Part shown: positions 44,072 to 53,842 of the stretch, piece after piece
How positions within the stretch are numbered: position 1 is the first letter of the stretch
How the letters are laid out: each line of letters opens with the position of its first letter
Assembly: GCA_003021705.1 (NCBI GenBank)
Contig: PXRJ01000054.1
Span: 1 to 64,000 of the forward strand
Direction: 5' to 3'
DNA: 64,000 nucleotides
Origin: Halobacteriales archaeon QS_3_64_16
Lineage (GTDB): Archaea > Halobacteriota > Halobacteria > Halobacteriales > Halococcaceae
Notes under the pieces: model-generated
Told to the model about the DNA's origin: nothing
Seen by the model: the letters and a program-made list of their open reading frames with translations, nothing else
Databases searched by the model: none
Position numbers and translations under genes: made by a program

Positions 44072-45049
44072 GTGTCCCATCCGTTCCACATCGTCGACGT
44101 CTTCGCCCAGCAGCGCTACACCGGGAACCAACTGGCCGTCGTGCGTGCAGCCGGCGACCTGAGCGACCGCGAGATGCAGCAGATCGCGGCGGAGATGAGC
44201 TACTCGGAGACGACCTTTATCGAAAGCGAGGAGCAAAGTGCCGAGGGCTATCCGGTCCGGATCTTCACGCCCGAAACCGAACTTCCTTTTGCCGGTCACC
44301 CGACGCTCGGTACCGCCTGCGTGCTCCGCGAGACCGTACTCGGCGACGACAGCGAGGTGGAGGGGGTGATCCCGCTCTCGCTCGGGGTCGGTGAGGTGCC
44401 GGTGACGATCGAGCGGGGAGAGGAGAGGGATAGTGGAGAGGACGAGCGGTTCTGGATGCGCCAGCCCGACCCCTCTTTCGACGAGCAGGTCGATCCCGGC
44501 CTCGCTGCGGGAGTGCTGGGCCTCGACGAGGGCAATCTCGACGCCGATTTCCTACCCTGCGTCGTCTCGACGGGGCTCCCGACGCTCGTCGTCCCGCTTC
44601 GATCGACCGAGGCCGTCCGGGAAGCGCGGATCGACGACGCGAACTACGGGGTGTTACTCGACGCGACGGACGCGGGGCTCGTACTCGCCGTCTGCTCCGG
44701 AACGGTTCAGCCCGAAAACGACCTGCACGTCCGGGTCTTTGCCGAGGCCCACGGCGTGAGTGAGGACCCGGCGACCGGCTCGGCGAACGGCTGTCTCGCC
44801 GCCTACCTCGCTCGCGAACGGTATTTCGACTCCTCGACCATCGAGGCCCGCGTCGAACAGGGCTACGAACTCGATCGACCGTCGTTGCTTCTCCTCCGTG
44901 CGAACGATAGAGTAGGTAGGGCGGGCCGAACCGGGAACTCGGCGACCGAAAAGCGGGCCGGCAGGAAGGATGGGGACGAAGCGGGCAGCGGGGTTGAGGT
45001 CCGCGTCGGCGGCCGTGTGATCCCGGTCGCGGAGGGTGAGTTACTGTAG
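44072..45049 (+). CDS. PhzF family isomerase/epimerase-like protein
   Basis: 325 aa from GTG 44072. [19 protein letters not shown], the catalytic Glu in [26 protein letters not shown] and [16 protein letters not shown] define the PhzF family, whose members are isomerases of diverse metabolites. A non-conserved acidic insertion near residues 285-310 is probably a surface loop. It sits between eS19 and PDCD5, possibly a late insertion into that neighbourhood. Confidence 0.88.
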   Translation: MSHPFHIVDVFAQQRYTGNQLAVVRAAGDLSDREMQQIAAEMSYSETTFIESEEQSAEGYPVRIFTPETELPFAGHPTLGTACVLRETVLGDDSEVEGVIPLSLGVGEVPVTIERGEERDSGEDERFWMRQPDPSFDEQVDPGLAAGVLGLDEGNLDADFLPCVVSTGLPTLVVPLRSTEAVREARIDDANYGVLLDATDAGLVLAVCSGTVQPENDLHVRVFAEAHGVSEDPATGSANGCLAAYLARERYFDSSTIEARVEQGYELDRPSLLLLRANDRVGRAGRTGNSATEKRAGRKDGDEAGSGVEVRVGGRVIPVAEGELL

Positions 45050-45174
45050 GGCCAGATCGATACGTTCCGATCGTTCGGTCTCGGGATCGAACGACCGAGG
45101 GGAGCGATGGTGTGGCAGCGATAGGCGTCCTACACTCCGTGTGGTTTTTTACTCGCGTAGCCCCAAGCGGGGCT

Positions 45175-45543
45175 ATGAGCGGTAATGGAGGCGAGGACGA
45201 CATCGAACAGCTTCGCGAGGAACGACTCCAGCAGCTCCAAGACCAGCAGGGAGGGGGCGGAGGGCAGAACTCCGAGGCCGCCCGGGAGGCCCAACAAGCC
45301 CAGCGCGAGCAGGCCGAAGCCCAGAAGAAAGCCCAGCTCCGCAAGCACCTCACCGACGGCGCGAGAAAGCGCTTGAACTCGGTGCGGATGTCCAAACCCG
45401 ACTTCGCCGACCAGGTCGAACGTCAGGTGCTCGCACTCGCCCGGAGCGGCCGGCTCGGCAACCAGATCGACGAGGACCAGATGCGCGACCTCCTTCAGGA
45501 ACTCAAACCCGACGACGGCGGGTACAACATTCGACGGCGATAG
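45175..45543 (+). CDS. PDCD5 family DNA-binding protein
   Basis: 122 aa from ATG 45175. Charged and Gln-rich N-terminus, then the PDCD5 core [49 protein letters not shown]. Archaeal members are small helical DNA-binding proteins often found beside eS19, as here. Function in archaea is unclear. Confidence 0.92.
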   Translation: MSGNGGEDDIEQLREERLQQLQDQQGGGGGQNSEAAREAQQAQREQAEAQKKAQLRKHLTDGARKRLNSVRMSKPDFADQVERQVLALARSGRLGNQIDEDQMRDLLQELKPDDGGYNIRRR

Positions 45544-45737
45544 CTCGGCACCCCAACGACCGGCTCGCGCTCTCTCGGCGACGGAGTGACCCGCGAGCAC
45601 GCGGGACCGCAGCGACGAGGTGACGTCGGCGACGCCGCCGGCTGCGTGCAGTGGTCGATAAGTCAATAGTACCGATCGGATCGCCGGGTTGCTATCGCGC
45701 CCACAACCTTCTTTTCGATCGTTTCGTTCGTCTTCGT

Positions 45738-46409
45738 ATGTCCAATACGACGACCGCCCCCTCGCCGACGGATGGATCGATCACCGACTCGCTTCGGCGG
45801 TGGTTTCTCGCCGGTAGCGCGCTCGCGATCCCGACGATCGTGACGCTGTTCGTCGTGACCTTCGCGCTGAATTTCCTCTCGAACGTGCTCACGCCGATCG
45901 TCGAGGCCGTAAACGTCGTCTTCGCCGATACGCCGCCGGCTTGGTTCATCCAGATCGCCTCGATACTCTCGTTGATCGGCGTCGTGCTTCTGATGGGCAT
46001 GATCACCGAATCGACCTCGAGCGAACGGCTCGCGAGTGGTTTTCACACCGGGATGGAAGCGATCCCTGGCGTCGGGACAGTCTATACGAGCTTCCGGCGG
46101 ATGAGCGACGTACTCGTCGAGAGCGATACGGATAGTTTCCAGGAGGTGAAACTCGTCGAGTTCCCTCACGAGGGAGCGTACTCGATCGCGTTCGTGACCG
46201 CCGAGTCGATCGGCGCGATCGAACAGGCGGTCGACGAGCCGGCGATGGTGACGCTGTTCGTCCCGCTCGCACCGAACCCGGTGATGGGCGGGTTTCTGAC
46301 CTACGCCCCGCGCGATCGGATCTACGACGTCGATATGACAGTCGAGGAGGCCGTCAGCGCACTAGTCACGAGTGGCGTCACCGCCAGCGAACCCGACGAG
46401 GAGGCCTGA
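45738..46409 (+). CDS. DUF502 family membrane protein
   Basis: 223 aa from ATG 45738. Two membrane segments (LAIPTIVTLFVVTFALNFL and IASILSLIGVVLLMGMI) enclose a loop; then EAIPGVGTVYTSFRRMSDVL and the FPHEGAYSIAFVT..VTLFVPLAPNPVMGGFL pattern of DUF502, with a C-terminal acidic tail. The family forms membrane proteins of unknown function. It follows PDCD5 by about 195 nt. Confidence 0.88.
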   Translation: MSNTTTAPSPTDGSITDSLRRWFLAGSALAIPTIVTLFVVTFALNFLSNVLTPIVEAVNVVFADTPPAWFIQIASILSLIGVVLLMGMITESTSSERLASGFHTGMEAIPGVGTVYTSFRRMSDVLVESDTDSFQEVKLVEFPHEGAYSIAFVTAESIGAIEQAVDEPAMVTLFVPLAPNPVMGGFLTYAPRDRIYDVDMTVEEAVSALVTSGVTASEPDEEA

Positions 46410-46573
46410 GCGGAACCTGCTCTCATTTCTCTCTTTTCTCTCATTTCGTGCCACCGAACGCCGATGGGTTCGGTGCCCGTTCGGTTCCGTCGGGACAGGG
46501 AGCGTGCTATCGGGACGGGGCGGTCGGATCGGCGAACGAAAGGTCCAACCCGCCCGCTCGGCAACCACCTCTC

Positions 46574-47881
46574 ATGTACGATCACGTGAAGGGCGTCCGG
46601 GACTTCTACCCCGGTGAAATGGGTGCCCGGCGGGCGGTCATCGACTCGCTCGAAAATGTCGCCCGTCGGTATGGCTTCCGGGAGATCGGGACGCCCGCCA
46701 TCGAATCAGCGGACCTCTACATCGAGAAGAGCGGCGAGGAGATCGTCGAGGAACTCTATAGCTTCGAGGACAAAAGCGGCCGGCACGTCGCGCTCACCCC
46801 CGAACTCACCCCTACCGTTGCCCGGATGGTCGTTGCCAAACAGCAGGAACTCGCCAAACCCATCAAGTGGGTCTCGACCCGGCCGTTCTGGCGCTACGAA
46901 CAGGTCCAGCAAGGAAGGTATAGAGAGTTCTACCAGCTCAACGCCGACGTCTTCGGCTCCAGTGAACCGGCCGCCGACGCCGAGGTCCTTGCCTTCGCCG
47001 CCGACGCGCTGACCGAACTCGGACTCGGAAGTAGGGATTTCGAGTTCCGGGTCTCCCACCGCGATATTCTAGGGGGGATGCTCGAATCGATCGATACGGA
47101 CATCGATGTACAGGCAGCGATCCGAGCGGTCGACAAGAGCGAGAAAGTAGAGCAGGGGGAGTACTACGGCCTGTTGGAAGACGCCGGTCTCGACCGGGAG
47201 AGTGCACGAGAATTCGACCGGGTGCTCTCGAGCGGCGATTTAGAGGAGGTCCTCGAGTTCGCCGGGACCGAGCGGGTCGAGAGCGCCGTCTCGAACCTAC
47301 AGACGGTACTCGACACGGCTAGTCGTCTCGGCGTCGGCGAGTACCTCACGCTCTCGCTGGAGACCGCCCGCGGCCTCGATTACTATACCGGAGTGGTCTT
47401 CGAGTGCTTCGACTCGACGGGGGAGGTAAGTCGGTCGGTCTTCGGCGGCGGTCGGTACGACGGCCTCATCGAGAGCGTCGGCGGCCAGCCCACGCCTGCG
47501 GTGGGTGTCGCGCCGGGGCTCGCCCCCCTCTCGTTGCTCCTGGAACGGGCCGGCGTCTGGCCTGACGAGGCGATCGCGACCGACTACTACGTGCTTCGAG
47601 TGGGTGAGAGCGATCGGGTCGAAGAAGTCGCCGCACGGATCACCCGCGAGCTTCGCTCGGGCGGTCAGGTCACCGAGACCGACATCTCGGGGCGGAGCTT
47701 CGGTGCTCAGATGGGCTATGCGGACTCGATCGGTGCCGAGACGGTCGTGATCGTCGGCGAGCAGGATCTCGCGAACGAACAGGTGACGATCAAGGAGATG
47801 GCAAGCGGCGATCAGACCACCGCGCCGGTCGAGGCCTTCCCCGGCGAGCACGACCGGCCGACCTACGACGACTTCGCCTGA
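46574..47881 (+). CDS. hisS: Histidyl-tRNA synthetase
   Basis: 435 aa from ATG 46574 (MYDHVKGVRDFYPGEM). It charges tRNA-His. Class II motifs: motif 2 in STRPFWRYEQVQQGRYREFYQ, the histidine-specific ARGLDYYTG, and GGGRYDGL of motif 3; the C-terminal anticodon domain spans about residues 330-420. First gene of a tight operon: the S66 gene starts 1 nt after its stop. tRNA-His lies in the same window at 33.8 kb. Confidence 0.96.
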   Translation: MYDHVKGVRDFYPGEMGARRAVIDSLENVARRYGFREIGTPAIESADLYIEKSGEEIVEELYSFEDKSGRHVALTPELTPTVARMVVAKQQELAKPIKWVSTRPFWRYEQVQQGRYREFYQLNADVFGSSEPAADAEVLAFAADALTELGLGSRDFEFRVSHRDILGGMLESIDTDIDVQAAIRAVDKSEKVEQGEYYGLLEDAGLDRESAREFDRVLSSGDLEEVLEFAGTERVESAVSNLQTVLDTASRLGVGEYLTLSLETARGLDYYTGVVFECFDSTGEVSRSVFGGGRYDGLIESVGGQPTPAVGVAPGLAPLSLLLERAGVWPDEAIATDYYVLRVGESDRVEEVAARITRELRSGGQVTETDISGRSFGAQMGYADSIGAETVVIVGEQDLANEQVTIKEMASGDQTTAPVEAFPGEHDRPTYDDFA

Positions 47882-47882
47882 G

Positions 47883-48935
47883 ATGGTCGCGTGTACGTAT
47901 CCGCCGGCCCTCGCGCCGGGTTCGACGGTCGCAATACTCGCCTCCTCGCACGCCCCACCGGAAGCGGCCTTCAGTACTGGAATCGAGCGCCTCGAAGCCT
48001 TCGGTCTCGGCGTCGAAGTCTTCGAGACCGCCCGGCGAGACACCGAGTGGCTCCGGGCGAACCCCGAGGCACGGGCCGCGGATGTCGAAGAGGCCTTCGC
48101 CGACGACGGTATCGACGGGGTGATCGCGGCAATGGGCGGCAATCGGGGGCTGCAGACCCTCGAGCACGTCGACGAGACGGTCCTCCGGGAGAACCCAAAA
48201 CGGTTCTTCGGGACGAGCGACAACACCCACCTCCATCTGCTCTTGAATCGCCTCGGGATCGTCTCGTTTTACGGTGGGCAGCTCTTCCCCGATCTGAGCA
48301 CGGACCCGGAGATTCGTTTATACACCCGCGAGTACGTCGAGCGCGCATTCGGCGACGCTTCGCTCGGCCCCATCGAGCCGGCCGGCGAGTGGACCGACGA
48401 GTACGACGACTTGGGGAGCAACGAACCCCGCGAGTGGTTCCCCGGGGAGGGCTGGATCTGGCACAACCCTGCCGGAGAGATCCGAGGATCGGTCCTGGGG
48501 GGCTGTTTCGCTATGCTCGAATCGCAGCTCATGCTCGCGGATACTCCCTTCCCGGCCGTGCTCGACCCGGGAGATGTCTTCGCCGTCGAGACCTCCGGCG
48601 AGGTGCCAAACCCCGCTGAAGTCGAGCGCTTCTTCACGGTACTGGGCGAGCGCGGCGTGCTCGCGGACCTCGGCGCGGTCCTCGTCGGCCGTCCGGAGAC
48701 TCCCGGTGGGACCCTGAGCGACCGGGAGGACTACCGGCGAGACCAGCGAGAGACGATTGCGCGCGTCGTCGACGAATACACCGAGTCGCTGCCCGTCGTC
48801 TTCGATCTGGACTTCGGACACACCGCACCGAACCTCCCCCTGTCGCTCGGCGCACCGATCGTGATCGATAGCGAGGAGCGCAGTATTACCTTCCCAGCGC
48901 CCGAGGCCGAACCGACGATCGAGTCCGGAGGGTAG
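47883..48935 (+). CDS. S66 family peptidase (LD-carboxypeptidase / MccF-like)
   Basis: 350 aa. The nucleophile is Ser112 in GTSDNTHLHL, preceded by AMGGNRGLQTLE, with GEIRGSVLGGCFAMLESQLML and a His in DFGHTAPNLPLSLGA completing the S66 triad pattern (Ser-Glu-His). The bacterial family cleaves peptidoglycan tetrapeptides, but archaea have none; a second group, MccF, cleaves aminoacyl-adenylate toxins. It sits between hisS and truA with no gaps, so it is co-translated with them. Confidence 0.88.
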   Translation: MVACTYPPALAPGSTVAILASSHAPPEAAFSTGIERLEAFGLGVEVFETARRDTEWLRANPEARAADVEEAFADDGIDGVIAAMGGNRGLQTLEHVDETVLRENPKRFFGTSDNTHLHLLLNRLGIVSFYGGQLFPDLSTDPEIRLYTREYVERAFGDASLGPIEPAGEWTDEYDDLGSNEPREWFPGEGWIWHNPAGEIRGSVLGGCFAMLESQLMLADTPFPAVLDPGDVFAVETSGEVPNPAEVERFFTVLGERGVLADLGAVLVGRPETPGGTLSDREDYRRDQRETIARVVDEYTESLPVVFDLDFGHTAPNLPLSLGAPIVIDSEERSITFPAPEAEPTIESGG

Positions 48936-49781
48936 ATGGGCATGGAGGAGGCAGGCATCGACCGGCCGTCGATGCGGGCGTTCCGGATCGCGTACGACGG
49001 CCAGGGCTACTGGGGGTTCCAGCGCCAGCCCGACGTCGAGACGGTAGAGGACGAGCTCTTCGACGCGCTGCGGGCACTCGGTATCCTCGAGGAGAGCGCT
49101 CGGAAACCTGCGGGCTACGCTGCGGCCGGACGTACCGATAGGGGTGTTTCGGCGCTCGCCCAGACGATCGGGCTCCGGTGTCCGGGGTGGTGTACGCCGC
49201 GAGCACTAAACGCCGAACTCCCGGGAGCGATCCGAGCGTGGGCGAGCGCCGACGTTCCGAGCGACTTTCACGCGACTCACGACGCGACGAGCAGGGAATA
49301 CACCTACCACCTGCACGCCCCCGAGGTCGATGGCGATCGCCTGCGAGCGGCGCTCGACGCGCTCTCGGGAACCCACGACTGCCACAACTTGACGCCCGAC
49401 GAGCGAAATACGACCCGAACGCTCGAGACGGACCTGGAGAGCGACACCGAGGCTCCGTTCTTCGTACTCCGGGTTCGTGCTGAGGGGTTCTCGAAGCAGT
49501 TGGTTCGCCAGCTCGTCGCACTCGTCCGCTCGGTGGCGACCGGCGAGGTGCCATTTACACGCGTCGAACGGGCGCTCTCGGCGGAGCGACTCGACGGCGG
49601 GGCAGGGGTCGGCCCGGCACCGGCCTCCCCGCTCGTGCTCACCGAAGTCAGGTATCCTGGCGTCGAGTTCGCAGTCGATCGGGAGGCGGCCGCGAGCGCT
49701 CGCGAGGTCTTCGAGCGACGGCGGATCGAGCACGCGACCCGAGCGCGCGTGGCCAGCACGGTCGCCGACAACGTTCGATAG
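48936..49781 (+). CDS. truA: tRNA pseudouridine synthase A
   Basis: 281 aa. It isomerises uridines 38-40 of tRNAs. The catalytic Asp68 is in AGRTDRGVSA, with FRIAYDGQGYWGFQRQP at the start and the C-terminal RVRAEGFSKQLVRQLVALVRSVATGE. The ATG at 48936 directly follows the S66 stop; the in-frame ATG at residue 13 is an alternative. It closes the hisS-S66-truA operon. Confidence 0.94.
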   Translation: MGMEEAGIDRPSMRAFRIAYDGQGYWGFQRQPDVETVEDELFDALRALGILEESARKPAGYAAAGRTDRGVSALAQTIGLRCPGWCTPRALNAELPGAIRAWASADVPSDFHATHDATSREYTYHLHAPEVDGDRLRAALDALSGTHDCHNLTPDERNTTRTLETDLESDTEAPFFVLRVRAEGFSKQLVRQLVALVRSVATGEVPFTRVERALSAERLDGGAGVGPAPASPLVLTEVRYPGVEFAVDREAAASAREVFERRRIEHATRARVASTVADNVR

Positions 49782-49800
49782 CCACCGCTAACCGATCGTC

Positions 49801-51246
49801 TTACCACTCTGCCGGCCAGATACCCGCTGCACGCATCCCCGGTTCCGCGCCGACCTCCCGCAGGCGCTCACTGGTCTCAGCGGGTGGAACCCGATCGATT
49901 CCGACTTCCTCGCTGGCCAGCTCACCGAGGAAAAGCGAGAGCAGAATCGCGTGTTCGCGCAGATCCCTGGGATCTGCCTTCTCGCGGGTATCCGCGCGGG
50001 TGTGCGTCCAGCCCCGTTCCCACTGACCGCTCGATCCGGGTCGTTCGCTGTGGAACTGAACTGTAGGCACGCCCTCGCGCAGGAACGGCCAGTGATCGCT
50101 GTAAGGATGAGGGGACGTTTCGAGAGCGAGTGGATGCCCCGCGTCGTCGAGCACGCCGGTCGCGAGATCTCCTAGGTCCGTCGAACCGTGGGTGATGGCC
50201 TGTAGATTTCGAAATCGGCCGGCACCGTCGATGTTCACCACGGCTTTCACCCGATCGAGAGCGAGCGAATCGGCGAGTGCTTCCGCGCCGATCAGCCCGA
50301 GTTCCTCACAGCTCGTCGCGACGACTCTAACTTTCCTGTCGAGATCGAAGCCGGCCAGCAAGCGTGCGGCGGTCACGAGCACGGCGACCCCACAGCCGTT
50401 ATCGAGCGCCCCCTCGGCGATGTCGTGAGCGTCGTAGTGAGCCAGCACCACGATCTCCTCCTCGGTGTCGGGACCGATGGTCCCCACCACGTTCCGGCTC
50501 GTGCCCGCCTCGGTCCGGGCCTCGACCTCTAGAGTCGCCTCGCCGCCCTGTCCGGCGTACTCCCGTAGCCACGCGCCGGTCTCCGCCGAGACCCCGACGC
50601 CGGGCGCGTCGGCCTCGAGATCGAACCTCAGACTTCCGGTCGGCGGTAGCTGCCCGGGAACGTGATTAGCGAACAGAACCCCTACGGCACTACTTTCGAC
50701 CGCGTGGCCGAACTTCTCCATGCGATGGACGTAACGCTGGCCCGATGGCGTCGTCGTCCCAGTCACGGCGATCGCACCTTCGAGATCAGCGGCGTCGATC
50801 TCCGCGGGCGTCCCGTTCCCGACGTTGACGAGCCGTCCCCGAACGTCGCCGGCCGGTGAGTAAGGAAGCGCGGACGCTTCGAAGTAGCGCTCGATCGACC
50901 CCTCGCGAGCGAAGGGACTCTCACTGGAACCACCGAAACCCGTGGATCCGGCGGAGTCGTTATGCTTGCCAGTGGCGTCGGCGGCACCCTGGTCCTCGCC
51001 GTCGGCGGCAGGGACGCGAACGGTGAGGGAAGTCTTCCCTCGTTGCCAGCGTTGCATCGAGAAGGGTTCGATCGCCGGATCGGTGTTCGCGTATTCGAAG
51101 GCTTCGATCAGGAGATCGGCGGCGCGGCGCTCGCCGGGACCGCCGCCGAGCCGGTCGCCGGTCTCGGTGAGTGCAGTGAGAAACTCCCAGGAGAACGTAT
51201 CGCGCCAGGCACGGCCGACGAGTGCGTCGACGGATCTGTCTCGCAT
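49801..51246 (-). CDS. M28 family zinc metallopeptidase with a protease-associated domain
   Basis: 481 aa. Zinc-binding residues of the M28 type: the His and Asp in VVLAHYDAHD, the Asp in GALDNGCGVAV, the Glu pair in ATSCEELGLIG, an Asp in NIDGAGR and a C-terminal His. A PA-like insertion (about residues 130-230) is present. No signal peptide is obvious, so a cytoplasmic aminopeptidase is likely. It is convergent with truA by 20 nt. Confidence 0.88.
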   Translation of the reverse strand: MRDRSVDALVGRAWRDTFSWEFLTALTETGDRLGGGPGERRAADLLIEAFEYANTDPAIEPFSMQRWQRGKTSLTVRVPAADGEDQGAADATGKHNDSAGSTGFGGSSESPFAREGSIERYFEASALPYSPAGDVRGRLVNVGNGTPAEIDAADLEGAIAVTGTTTPSGQRYVHRMEKFGHAVESSAVGVLFANHVPGQLPPTGSLRFDLEADAPGVGVSAETGAWLREYAGQGGEATLEVEARTEAGTSRNVVGTIGPDTEEEIVVLAHYDAHDIAEGALDNGCGVAVLVTAARLLAGFDLDRKVRVVATSCEELGLIGAEALADSLALDRVKAVVNIDGAGRFRNLQAITHGSTDLGDLATGVLDDAGHPLALETSPHPYSDHWPFLREGVPTVQFHSERPGSSGQWERGWTHTRADTREKADPRDLREHAILLSLFLGELASEEVGIDRVPPAETSERLREVGAEPGMRAAGIWPAEW

Positions 51247-51297
51247 ACGCCTCGGGAGGACGGCCGCAGTGAAAAGAGCGGCTACCGTGGCGGTCGA

Positions 51298-51717
51298 TCA
51301 GTTGCCGCTGGCGCGGGCGCGCATCGAGACCAGTTCCAAAACGGCGAAGGCACCCGCGAGGGCAACTGCGGTCGCGGCGAAGGTGACGCCCGCCGACCAG
51401 TACAACAAGAGGGTCGTGAGGGCAACGACGAACGCGACCGACCGCGACCGGCGATCGAAGAGGGCGGCGTAGCCGAGCGCGACCCCGAGAACGACCAGCC
51501 CGATCGCCGGAAGGAGCAGGCCGGTCAGTACTTCCGGCGCGACGAACAGGACGTCGATACCCTGTACGTAGGGCATCTCCAGCAGGCGTTGCACGAGCGA
51601 GAGGTCACGGATACCGGCGTAGAGAGCCAGCCCAGCCAGTCCGAACCCCACAAGCGTCGCGAGGTCGACGCGAACGTTTCGATCGGCGCTTGCGGAAGCC
51701 ACGTGAGTACATATCAT
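51298..51717 (-). CDS. Four-pass membrane protein, unknown function
   Basis: 139 aa. Four hydrophobic segments (LATLVGFGLAGLALYAGI, VLTGLLLPAIGLVVLGVALGYA, SVAFVVALTTLLLYWSAGV, TFAATAVALAGAFAVLELV). No domain is recognised. It lies 51 nt upstream of the M28 gene in the same direction and may be co-transcribed with it. Confidence 0.6.
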   Translation of the reverse strand: MICTHVASASADRNVRVDLATLVGFGLAGLALYAGIRDLSLVQRLLEMPYVQGIDVLFVAPEVLTGLLLPAIGLVVLGVALGYAALFDRRSRSVAFVVALTTLLLYWSAGVTFAATAVALAGAFAVLELVSMRARASGN

Positions 51718-51836
51718 CGTCTTCCTACGTAGTTCTTTGGGCCGCTATTGCACTCGAAACTACTGTCTCGAGGTGATCGAAGCGATGGCGTCGGTCGGGC
51801 GAGTGGTCCGTTGGTCCTATACCGATGCCGGGCGAG

Positions 51837-51843
51837 TTTTATT
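51837..51843 (+). promoter_or_regulatory. Putative TATA box of pepF
   Basis: TTTTATT lies 22-28 nt upstream of the ATG at 51865, consistent with a leaderless transcript and with that start. Confidence 0.5.
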
Positions 51844-51864
51844 GCCCCGATCCCTTGCCCGGAT

Positions 51865-53655
51865 ATGAGTTCGGTACCCGCCCGGAACGAGATCGCCGAC
51901 GAGTACACCTGGGATCTCGAGGACATCTTCGCGAGCGACGAAGACTGGGAGGCAGCCTACGAGGACGTCTCCGAGCGTCTCGAGGACCTGCGTGCTTACG
52001 AAGGCCAGGTCACCGACGATCCCGAGACGTTGCTGTCGGTGCTCGAAACGCGCGAGGAGCTCATGCGGGGGGTGGCGAACGTCGCTTCCTACGCGCGGAT
52101 GCGCCGCGACGAGGACACCCGGGATCAGGACTACCAGGCACTCGCGGCCCGGGCCCAGTCGCTCGCGAGCGAGGCCGCCAGTGCAGCGAGTTTTTTCGAG
52201 CCCGAACTCCAGGCGCTCGATCGCGACGATCTGGAGGGCTTCGTCGAGCGCGAACCGGAACTAGAGACCTACGAGCACTACTTCGACGACGTCCTGCGGA
52301 TGAAACCCCACACCCGCTCGGCCGAAGTAGAGGAGCTCCTCTCGGAACTCGGCGAGGTCACCGGAGGTACCGGAGAGGTCTACAACCTGCTCGCAAACGC
52401 CGACATGTCTTTCCCAGTGGTCGAGGACCCCGCTGGCGAGTCGATCGAGATCACCCTGAGTAACTTCACCAAACTCCAGAAGCGCCCCGATCGGGAGTTC
52501 CGCCGGACGGTCTACGAGGAGTTTTACGACGAGTGGGAAGGAGTGCGCAACAGCGTCGGTGCCGCCTACCGCAATAGCGTGAAGGCCGACCGGAAACACG
52601 CCCAGGCTCGCTATTATGACAGCGCTCGCGAGGCCGCGCTGGACAGCGCGAACGTGCCCATCGACGTCTACGATACGCTCGTCGCAACCGTTCGGAGTAA
52701 CTTAGAACCGCTCCATCGCCATGCCGAACTCAAGCGCGACTCGCTTGGAGTTTCGGAACTCCGGATGTGGGATCTCTACACGCCGATGGCAGCAAGCGAG
52801 GAGCCCGAAATCCCCTACGAGGACGCCTCGGAGTACGTGATCGAGGCGGTCGCGCCGCTGGGCGAGGACTATCAGGAACGACTAGCGACCGGGTTGGATT
52901 CGCGGTGGGTCGACGTCTACGAATCGGCGGGCAAACAGTCGGGCGCGTACTCCAGTGGGACGTATGACTCCCAACCCTTCATCCTGATGAACTATCAGGA
53001 CGACATCGCCTCGATGTACACCCTCGCGCACGAACTCGGCCATTCGCTCCACAGCGAACTCGCGAGCGAGGCCCAACCGTACGTCTACAGCGGCTACGAG
53101 ATCTTCGTCGCGGAGGTCGCGAGCACGTTGAACGAAGCCCTCCTCACCGAGCACCTCCTCGATACCCTCGAGGACGACCGGCTGCGCGAACACGTCCTTG
53201 ACGAGTATCTCGAACGGGTGCGCTCGACGCTCTTCCGTCAGACGATGTTCGCCGAATTCGAACTCCGGGCTCACGAGATCGAACGCGAGGGCGGAGCGCT
53301 CACACCCGATCGTCTCGACAACGTGTATGGGGATCTCAAGGGTACCTACTACGAACCCGCCGCGATCGACGACCGGATCGCCCGCGAGTGGATGCGTATC
53401 CCCCACTTCTACCGGGCGTACTACGTCTACCAGTATGCCACCGGGATCAGCACCGCACTTGCCCTCTCCCGGAAGATCCTGGAAGAAGGTGAGCCCGCCG
53501 CCGAGGGGTATCGGGAATTCCTCCGGCGCGGATCACGGGCCTACCCGGTCGAGTTACTCGCCGACGCCGGCGTCGACGTCACTTCCTCGACCCTGATCGA
53601 GGCGGCGATCTCGGAGTACGACGAGCGGCTCTCGGCGTTTGCCGATCTCGGCTGA
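51865..53655 (+). CDS. pepF: Oligoendopeptidase F (M3 family)
   Basis: 596 aa, normal length. A zinc-dependent cytoplasmic peptidase of oligopeptides. The catalytic motif is H389-E-L-G-H393 (YTLAHELGHSLHS), with the third zinc ligand in the downstream YEIFVAEVASTLNE segment. The PepF region QSGAYSSGTYDSQPFILMNYQDDI and the C-terminal YQYATGISTALALSRKIL are family-typical. The ATG 51865 was chosen over a longer frame because of the TATA-like box and family length. Confidence 0.95.
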   Translation: MSSVPARNEIADEYTWDLEDIFASDEDWEAAYEDVSERLEDLRAYEGQVTDDPETLLSVLETREELMRGVANVASYARMRRDEDTRDQDYQALAARAQSLASEAASAASFFEPELQALDRDDLEGFVEREPELETYEHYFDDVLRMKPHTRSAEVEELLSELGEVTGGTGEVYNLLANADMSFPVVEDPAGESIEITLSNFTKLQKRPDREFRRTVYEEFYDEWEGVRNSVGAAYRNSVKADRKHAQARYYDSAREAALDSANVPIDVYDTLVATVRSNLEPLHRHAELKRDSLGVSELRMWDLYTPMAASEEPEIPYEDASEYVIEAVAPLGEDYQERLATGLDSRWVDVYESAGKQSGAYSSGTYDSQPFILMNYQDDIASMYTLAHELGHSLHSELASEAQPYVYSGYEIFVAEVASTLNEALLTEHLLDTLEDDRLREHVLDEYLERVRSTLFRQTMFAEFELRAHEIEREGGALTPDRLDNVYGDLKGTYYEPAAIDDRIAREWMRIPHFYRAYYVYQYATGISTALALSRKILEEGEPAAEGYREFLRRGSRAYPVELLADAGVDVTSSTLIEAAISEYDERLSAFADLG

Positions 53656-53811
53656 GGCCCCGCCGGCGTCCGCCGAGCGACACAGGCCGCGCGGCGCGTA
53701 ATAGGGTCCTTCGTTCGATCGCCCATCGATCCGTCTACCCGGCGATGATTCCGCCCTCAAGCTGGAAGCCGACCTTCGGTGCATGAGGGGGCGGCCGTGA
53801 CCCAAAGGCAC

Positions 53812-53817
53812 TTTTAG
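53812..53817 (+). promoter_or_regulatory. Putative TATA box of pan
   Basis: AAAGGCACTTTTAGG places TTTTAG 26-31 nt upstream of the ATG at 53843. The sequence AAAGCCACTTTTAGA upstream of the HPP-UspA gene at 57864 is nearly the same. Confidence 0.5.
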
Positions 53818-53842
53818 GTCTGTGCCGTAGTGCCGTCGTCAA

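Noticed and set aside
47883-48935. Peptidoglycan LD-carboxypeptidase role for the S66 enzyme
   Set aside because: The host is an archaeon without murein; only the MccF-like alternative remains plausible.
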